Below are positions 29,019-33,527 of a DNA stretch of 33,527 bases, piece after piece; the first letter of the stretch is position 1; every line of letters begins with the position of its first letter. Where the stretch lies: contig JAHDDT010000012.1 of the NCBI GenBank assembly GCA_020629195.1, positions 1-33,527 on the forward strand. Direction: 5' to 3'. The notes under the pieces were generated by a model that did no database searches, was not told the origin of the DNA, and was given only the letters and a program-made list of their open reading frames with translations. The position numbers and the translations under genes are program-made. Origin of the DNA: Hellea sp. GTDB taxonomy: Bacteria; Pseudomonadota; Alphaproteobacteria; Caulobacterales; Maricaulaceae.

Positions 29019-29519
29019 ATGAAAAAATTTCTGACAATTTTGGCGGCTGTGGCGCTTACGGCTTGTTCGGGCGACATGAATCACGGCGAAGGCGGCATGT
29101 CCCATGCCGGTCATCAAATGGACGAAGGTATTGTCATTTCTTCGGCGCGTGTTCTCCCGCCTTTTCCGGGCCGTGATACTGCGGCGGGATATTTTTCAAT
29201 AACCAATCATAGCAAAGTTGATGATACATTAGTCTCTGTGAGTAGCCCGATAAGCGGTGCGGTAGAAATTCATAACCATATCGAAGAAGATGGCGTCATG
29301 AAAATGCGCCAGGTAAAGGGCATTCCTCTAAAAGCAGGCGAAACGGTTGAGCTTAAGCCCGGTAGCTTCCATTTGATGATGTTCAAGGCAAACTTACCTG
29401 AAGGTCAAGAAGATGTGTCACTGACGCTGAATTATGAAAAGGCCCCATCGGTCACGATGATTGTGCCTGTTGAAGGTCGGGGCGAACCATCAAAAATGGA
29501 CGATCATTCAGGGCACTAA
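29019..29519 (+). CDS. PCu(A)C family copper chaperone, lipoprotein
   Basis: ORF 28983-29519; ATG at 29019 gives MKKFLTILAAVALTACSGDMNHGEGGMSHAGHQMD. PCu(A)C signature around EIHNHIEEDGVMKMR...LKPGSFHLMMF. Confidence 0.93.
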   Translation: MKKFLTILAAVALTACSGDMNHGEGGMSHAGHQMDEGIVISSARVLPPFPGRDTAAGYFSITNHSKVDDTLVSVSSPISGAVEIHNHIEEDGVMKMRQVKGIPLKAGETVELKPGSFHLMMFKANLPEGQEDVSLTLNYEKAPSVTMIVPVEGRGEPSKMDDHSGH

Positions 29520-29530
29520 TATGAGACATA

Positions 29531-29558
29531 CGTCCTCCCCCCGCTAATGCGGGGTGAG
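29531..29558. terminator. Hairpin between convergent PCu(A)C and M48 genes
   Basis: CGTCCTCCCCCCGC-TAAT-GCGGGGTGAGGACG followed by CATTTTCT. Confidence 0.8.
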
Positions 29559-29569
29559 GACGCATTTTC

Positions 29570-30475
29570 TCAAAACCTCAATTCATCCCCAGCGGTCTTT
29601 ACCTTCTGAATCCGCCTCTGCTCCTGCCGAAAATTTTCATAGCGTTCCGTAATATTTGGATGCGTTTTTGACGTTTTTTGAAACTCCGCATGGGGGTGAG
29701 CGGCGTCTTTCCAATAGCTTATAGCGCGGTCAATATCATATCCCGCGCGGGACATCATCACGAGGGCCATCCGGTCAGCTTTCAGCTCCAATGCCTTTTC
29801 TTTTCTCTGATGACCTTTAATCGCGTGGGCCATTTCATGGGCGATTATGAGGGCGAGGTTTACATCATCTGGAACCGTTTTCATCAATTCTGAGGTGATA
29901 ATAATTTGCTCACCGTCTGTGTGGCCATTGGCTTTATCATTGAAGAAAACATTGACGGGGTAATCGCATATCGTTTCAGGTTTCACCGTTAGGGTAAGCC
30001 GTTTTTCACCGCGCCGAATGTCAAGCTTAGCGCTTTTGCGCCGATAGGCATTTTGCGTGGCGACTTTAAAAAAGCGCTGCACCGTAAACCCGCCTGGCAT
30101 ATATGCGCCGTTAATGCCCGTGATTACATCTCCCGTTCTAAGCCCACTTTCATCTGCGGGAGACCCTTTACGGACCGTCCGCACGGAGAGACGTTCTGTG
30201 GCGCCCATCAAGACTTCGGCAAAGGGCTGTAAATTAGGTTGATAATCCGAGAGCGTATGGACCGTCATGCCAATATCGCGAGTGGTTTGAGGACAGAGCT
30301 CCATATTAGCTTTGAGGAGCGGCGCGGCAACTTTTTGAAGGCGTGTATTATAGCTTTGATGCTCTTTTAATATGGCTGCGAAAGCGAGCTCATTTTTTGT
30401 GCGGGGGATATAATCTGCGGCCATTACCGGGGCTGTTAAAGCCAGAACAGCCAAACTTAAAACGGCGCGTTTCAT
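29570..30475 (-). CDS. M48 family metalloprotease with PDZ domain
   Basis: 301 aa; signal peptide; PDZ-like VRKGSPADESGLRTGDVITGING; zinc motif IIAHEMAHAIKGHQ; downstream ELKAD. Confidence 0.92.
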   Translation of the reverse strand: MKRAVLSLAVLALTAPVMAADYIPRTKNELAFAAILKEHQSYNTRLQKVAAPLLKANMELCPQTTRDIGMTVHTLSDYQPNLQPFAEVLMGATERLSVRTVRKGSPADESGLRTGDVITGINGAYMPGGFTVQRFFKVATQNAYRRKSAKLDIRRGEKRLTLTVKPETICDYPVNVFFNDKANGHTDGEQIIITSELMKTVPDDVNLALIIAHEMAHAIKGHQRKEKALELKADRMALVMMSRAGYDIDRAISYWKDAAHPHAEFQKTSKTHPNITERYENFRQEQRRIQKVKTAGDELRF

Positions 30476-31446
30476 GACTTATTATCATCTGTTTTGAAAT
30501 TCGGGATGAGGGGCTGCCCCGCCGCTTGTTTTGCCCTAATCTCGGCCCGTGCGGCGGCAATAGAGAGGTAGCGGTTTGGATAGGTTGGGTGGGTTTTGGC
30601 ACGCGCAACATGTTTTGGATTTGTGACCGCTAATCGCCGCCAGAAGTCTTCAACGCCTTCAGGGCTATATCCAGCCCGTACCATGTAATACAGTCCGACA
30701 TAATCCGACTCTGACTCAAAAGGCCGTGTATAACGTGTGCCGCCGAGAGAAAGAATGATATTGCTGACGATTTTGCGGATATGGCCCATCGTATTATGAC
30801 CGAGCTCGTGACCGATAATCAGAGCGAGCTCATCATCATTTTTAACGAAATTCATCATGCCCGTTGTCATGGTGATGTTTCGCCCATCCGCATAAGCATT
30901 AATGGTCGAAGTCTGCGCGAGCCGCACATTATAACCACATACGGTGTCTGATGTGACGGTGATGGGCATTTTGTTATTGCTGCGCTGGATCTGCACAGTC
31001 TCCCCCGCATTAAGCTGCGCCTGAATCGCTTTACTATTTGGCGTAGTGACTTTGCCTTTGCTGGTTAGAAACTGATCCCCTGCTTTCAATCCCGCCGCCT
31101 CTGCCGCTGAGCCTTTTACAACTAACCTTATAGACGGCTCTTCACCTGCGCCGAGCTCACGCTTAGCCGCAGGACGCAAGGCTTTGGGGTAGTTTTTCAG
31201 GCTGTGCATGATCACACCAATATCTTGCCGCGTTTTTGGGCAGAGTTCTGTATTCGCTTTTAGAACGGGTAAAGCGACTTGCATCAGGCGCTGTTGCTGT
31301 CGCTCCAAATCCTCAAAGGCTAAAGCTTCTTGGCGAGTTTGTTCACCAGAAATTTGTGGCGCTGTAATATCAGGGAGCCTTGTGGAGACACTGGCGCATC
31401 CCCCCCAAACGCCCCCTAAAATTAAGGCTGATAAGAAGATTCTCAT
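30472..31446 (-). CDS. M48 family metalloprotease with PDZ domain, lipoprotein
   Basis: 324 aa; lipobox-like GGVWGGC; VVKGSAAEAAGLKAGDQFLTSKGK; zinc motif IIGHELGHNTMGH; ESESD. Overlaps the downstream paralog by 4 nt. Confidence 0.92.
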   Translation of the reverse strand: MRIFLSALILGGVWGGCASVSTRLPDITAPQISGEQTRQEALAFEDLERQQQRLMQVALPVLKANTELCPKTRQDIGVIMHSLKNYPKALRPAAKRELGAGEEPSIRLVVKGSAAEAAGLKAGDQFLTSKGKVTTPNSKAIQAQLNAGETVQIQRSNNKMPITVTSDTVCGYNVRLAQTSTINAYADGRNITMTTGMMNFVKNDDELALIIGHELGHNTMGHIRKIVSNIILSLGGTRYTRPFESESDYVGLYYMVRAGYSPEGVEDFWRRLAVTNPKHVARAKTHPTYPNRYLSIAAARAEIRAKQAAGQPLIPNFKTDDNKS

Positions 31447-31539
31447 AACCTATGATGCAAATCATGACGGGGCACGTCAATGCACCACTTGCACACAGAG
31501 CTGTGAGAGCCCATATGAGCGCAGAAATAGGAGACAGAT

Positions 31540-32118
31540 ATGTTTATCCAAACAGAAGATACGCCAAACCCCGCCACATTGAAATTCCTGCCCGGCAAAG
31601 ATGTGACGGGCGAAGGTCAACCGCCTGTAGAAATTGCGCGCGGTGGTGATGTGTCTGGCGCGCCTTTGGCGGAAATGCTCTTTATGATACCAGATGTGAC
31701 GCGCGTCTTTTTTGGCGCGGATTATATTTCCGTCACCAAAGGCGATGATGCGCAGTGGAAGCACTTAAAACCTGCCGTTCTTGGCGCGATTATGGATTTC
31801 TATGTGGCAGGGGGGCAGCCCCTGATTGACCAATTGCAAGCCGGTGATGTTGAAGAGCGCATCTATGAAGGCGAGACGCTTGAAATCGTCGAGCAGATTA
31901 AAGAGCTTATTGAGCTGCGCGTGCGGCCCGCTGTGGCGCAAGATGGCGGCGATATTGTATTCAAGCATTTCGATGATGAGGATGGCGCGGTCTATTTGGA
32001 AATGCGCGGCGCGTGTGCGGGCTGTCCAAGCTCGACCATGACGCTGAAATCAGGCATTGAAAATCTACTCAAGCATTATGTCCCCGAAGTCACGCGCGTC
32101 GAGCAATACGCTAACTAA
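31540..32118 (+). CDS. nfuA: NifU family Fe-S scaffold/carrier protein (Nfu)
   Basis: 192 aa; Nfu N-terminal MFIQTEDTPNPATLKFLPG; C-terminal RPAVAQDGGDIVF...RGACAGCPSSTMTLKSGIENLL with CxxC. Confidence 0.95.
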   Translation: MFIQTEDTPNPATLKFLPGKDVTGEGQPPVEIARGGDVSGAPLAEMLFMIPDVTRVFFGADYISVTKGDDAQWKHLKPAVLGAIMDFYVAGGQPLIDQLQAGDVEERIYEGETLEIVEQIKELIELRVRPAVAQDGGDIVFKHFDDEDGAVYLEMRGACAGCPSSTMTLKSGIENLLKHYVPEVTRVEQYAN

Positions 32119-32720
32119 TGCGGATTTTAGGTCTGGATACGACAGGGCCGCATTGCTCTGTGGCGCTGGTCGATGAGGCCAAGGTGCTTGCCTATAAATC
32201 GGAAAAGATAAATCGCGGCCATGCCGAACGGCTCGCGCCTATGGTTCAGGAGGTCCTCGCTGAGGCTGGTTTGATGGCGAAAGATGTCGATAAGCTCGCG
32301 GTCTGTACGGGGCCGGGGAGTTTTACCGGGCTGCGCGTAGCGCTGGCCTTTGCCAAAGGTTTTGCTTTGCCGCGTAAGTTGCCTGTTGTCGGATTGTCTT
32401 CTTTGCAGGCCTGGGCTGCGCAGGCTGATCCTGAAGGCGATAAGAAAATCATTTCAATTGCAGATGTAAGGCGGGGGGAGCTGTGCTGGAGCGCTGTATT
32501 TCATGGCCAAGCCGCTGAAGGCTCTATCACGCAAAAGGCCGAGGCCGCGCGGAAGATGATTGCGAAGCTAAACCCTGATATTATTATTGAAGATGATATT
32601 GTCGATGCGCGCAGGCTTGCATGGCTTGGCGCCGACCTCTCGCCCGAAGACTACCCCGCTGCCCCGCTTTATTCGCGCGGGCCGGATGCAAAATTGCCGG
32701 GCGGTATAGACCCCAAATGA
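32118..32720 (+). CDS. tsaB: tRNA threonylcarbamoyladenosine biosynthesis protein TsaB
   Basis: 200 aa; MRILGLDTTGPHCSVAL, GHAERLAPMVQEVL, CTGPGSFTGLRVALAFAKGFAL. Start overlaps the nfuA stop (TAATG). Confidence 0.96.
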   Translation: MRILGLDTTGPHCSVALVDEAKVLAYKSEKINRGHAERLAPMVQEVLAEAGLMAKDVDKLAVCTGPGSFTGLRVALAFAKGFALPRKLPVVGLSSLQAWAAQADPEGDKKIISIADVRRGELCWSAVFHGQAAEGSITQKAEAARKMIAKLNPDIIIEDDIVDARRLAWLGADLSPEDYPAAPLYSRGPDAKLPGGIDPK

Positions 32721-32733
32721 GCTATAAAAAATT

Positions 32734-33180
32734 ATGATAAGGGCTCTGAATATAACGGACTCCATCCGCATGGCGGAAATTCACGCGCAGTCTTTTTTTA
32801 AGGGGTGGGACGATACCGATATGGGCGCGCATATTCAGAAAGATCTCTGCTTTGGGTTTGGGCGGCCTTTGGATGGCTTCATCATTCTCAGCTCTGCCGC
32901 GGACCAAGCGGAAATTCTCACCATCGCTGTTGACCCTGCTGAACGCCGCCGGGGTATTGCGCGGGCCCTGCTTGAAATTACAGAGACCGAGCTCGTTGAT
33001 AATGGCGTCGATACGCTGTTCCTCGAAGTCGCAGAAGATAATAAAGCGGCGATAAAATTCTACAAAGGCGCAGGGTTTGAGCCCATTGGCCGCCGCCCGT
33101 CTTATTATAAACGGGAAATAGGGCGCGTCGCGGCGATTACTTATCGCAAACGCCTTGCCGCCAATGACCGACTCGGTTAG
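32734..33180 (+). CDS. rimI: RimI-like ribosomal-protein-alanine N-acetyltransferase
   Basis: 148 aa GNAT; EILTIAVDPAERRRGIARALLE, LEVAEDNKAAIKFYKGAGFEPIGRRPSYYK; location after tsaB. Confidence 0.92.
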   Translation: MIRALNITDSIRMAEIHAQSFFKGWDDTDMGAHIQKDLCFGFGRPLDGFIILSSAADQAEILTIAVDPAERRRGIARALLEITETELVDNGVDTLFLEVAEDNKAAIKFYKGAGFEPIGRRPSYYKREIGRVAAITYRKRLAANDRLG

Positions 33181-33189
33181 ATAAACCCT

Positions 33190-33527
33190 ATGGGAAGTTG
33201 GATAGCTAAAAAATGCGCCGAACGCGGCCTTAGAATGACAGATCAACGCAAGGTAATTGCGAAGGTGCTCTCGGATGCTGATGATCATCCTGACGCCGAG
33301 GAGCTCTATTCCCGCGCCTCTGCCATTGATCCGAAAATTTCCCTCGCCACAGTGTACCGCACGGTGCGTCTCTTTTCAGAAGCGGGTATTATCGAAACCC
33401 ACGATTTCCGCGATGGCCGCGCGCGTTACGAAACCGCCGATGACGAGCATCACGATCACCTTATCGACGTCACCACAGGCGACGTCATTGAATTCGTCGA
33501 TGACGAGATTGAAGAGCTACAGCATAA
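33190..33527 (+). CDS. fur: Fur family transcriptional regulator (truncated by window edge)
   Basis: Own translation: MGSWIAKKCAERGLRMTDQRKVIAKVLSDADDHPDAEELYSRASAIDPKISLATVYRTVRLFSEAGIIETHDFRDGRARYETADDEHHDHLIDVTTGDVIEFVDDEIEELQH... Fur DNA-binding and HHDH motifs. Confidence 0.95.
   Translation, partial: MGSWIAKKCAERGLRMTDQRKVIAKVLSDADDHPDAEELYSRASAIDPKISLATVYRTVRLFSEAGIIETHDFRDGRARYETADDEHHDHLIDVTTGDVIEFVDDEIEELQH

Noticed and set aside
32722-33288. Antisense ORF (188 aa) over rimI
   Set aside because: Covers rimI and part of fur on the opposite strand; no family features, so treated as a shadow ORF.

Overview
Chromosomal window with an alphaproteobacterial gene order and protein repertoire; taxon inferred only from gene content, no search was run. 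Most of it is conserved housekeeping: two amt ammonium transporters (the first runs off the left edge), DUF952-pyrD, a six-gene minus-strand run (pdxY-like kinase, serine hydrolase, two PaaI-type thioesterases, MATE transporter, GNAT), arsC, a DUF885 protein, a C39-like lipoprotein, yifB/comM, a REC-domain protein, an AmpG-like MFS permease, mutS-glnD-murJ-trpS, a PCu(A)C copper chaperone, two tandem M48-PDZ metalloproteases, and nfuA-tsaB-rimI-fur (fur runs off the right edge). The least ordinary part is 9541-13457. It holds three tandem paralogous genes whose products combine a lipobox, a rapidly diverging low-complexity N-terminal segment, and a conserved C-terminal beta-barrel-like domain ending in Phe. 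The N-terminal segments are His/Gln-rich in the first, silk-like Gly-Tyr-Ala repeats in the second, and short Asn/Tyr-rich in the third. A second candidate is the 17945-19279 protein, which has a PAS-like N-terminus and a hybrid-kinase-type receiver, but a roughly 200-residue low-complexity linker where the kinase core would be expected. No tRNA, rRNA, CRISPR array or insertion element was recognised.
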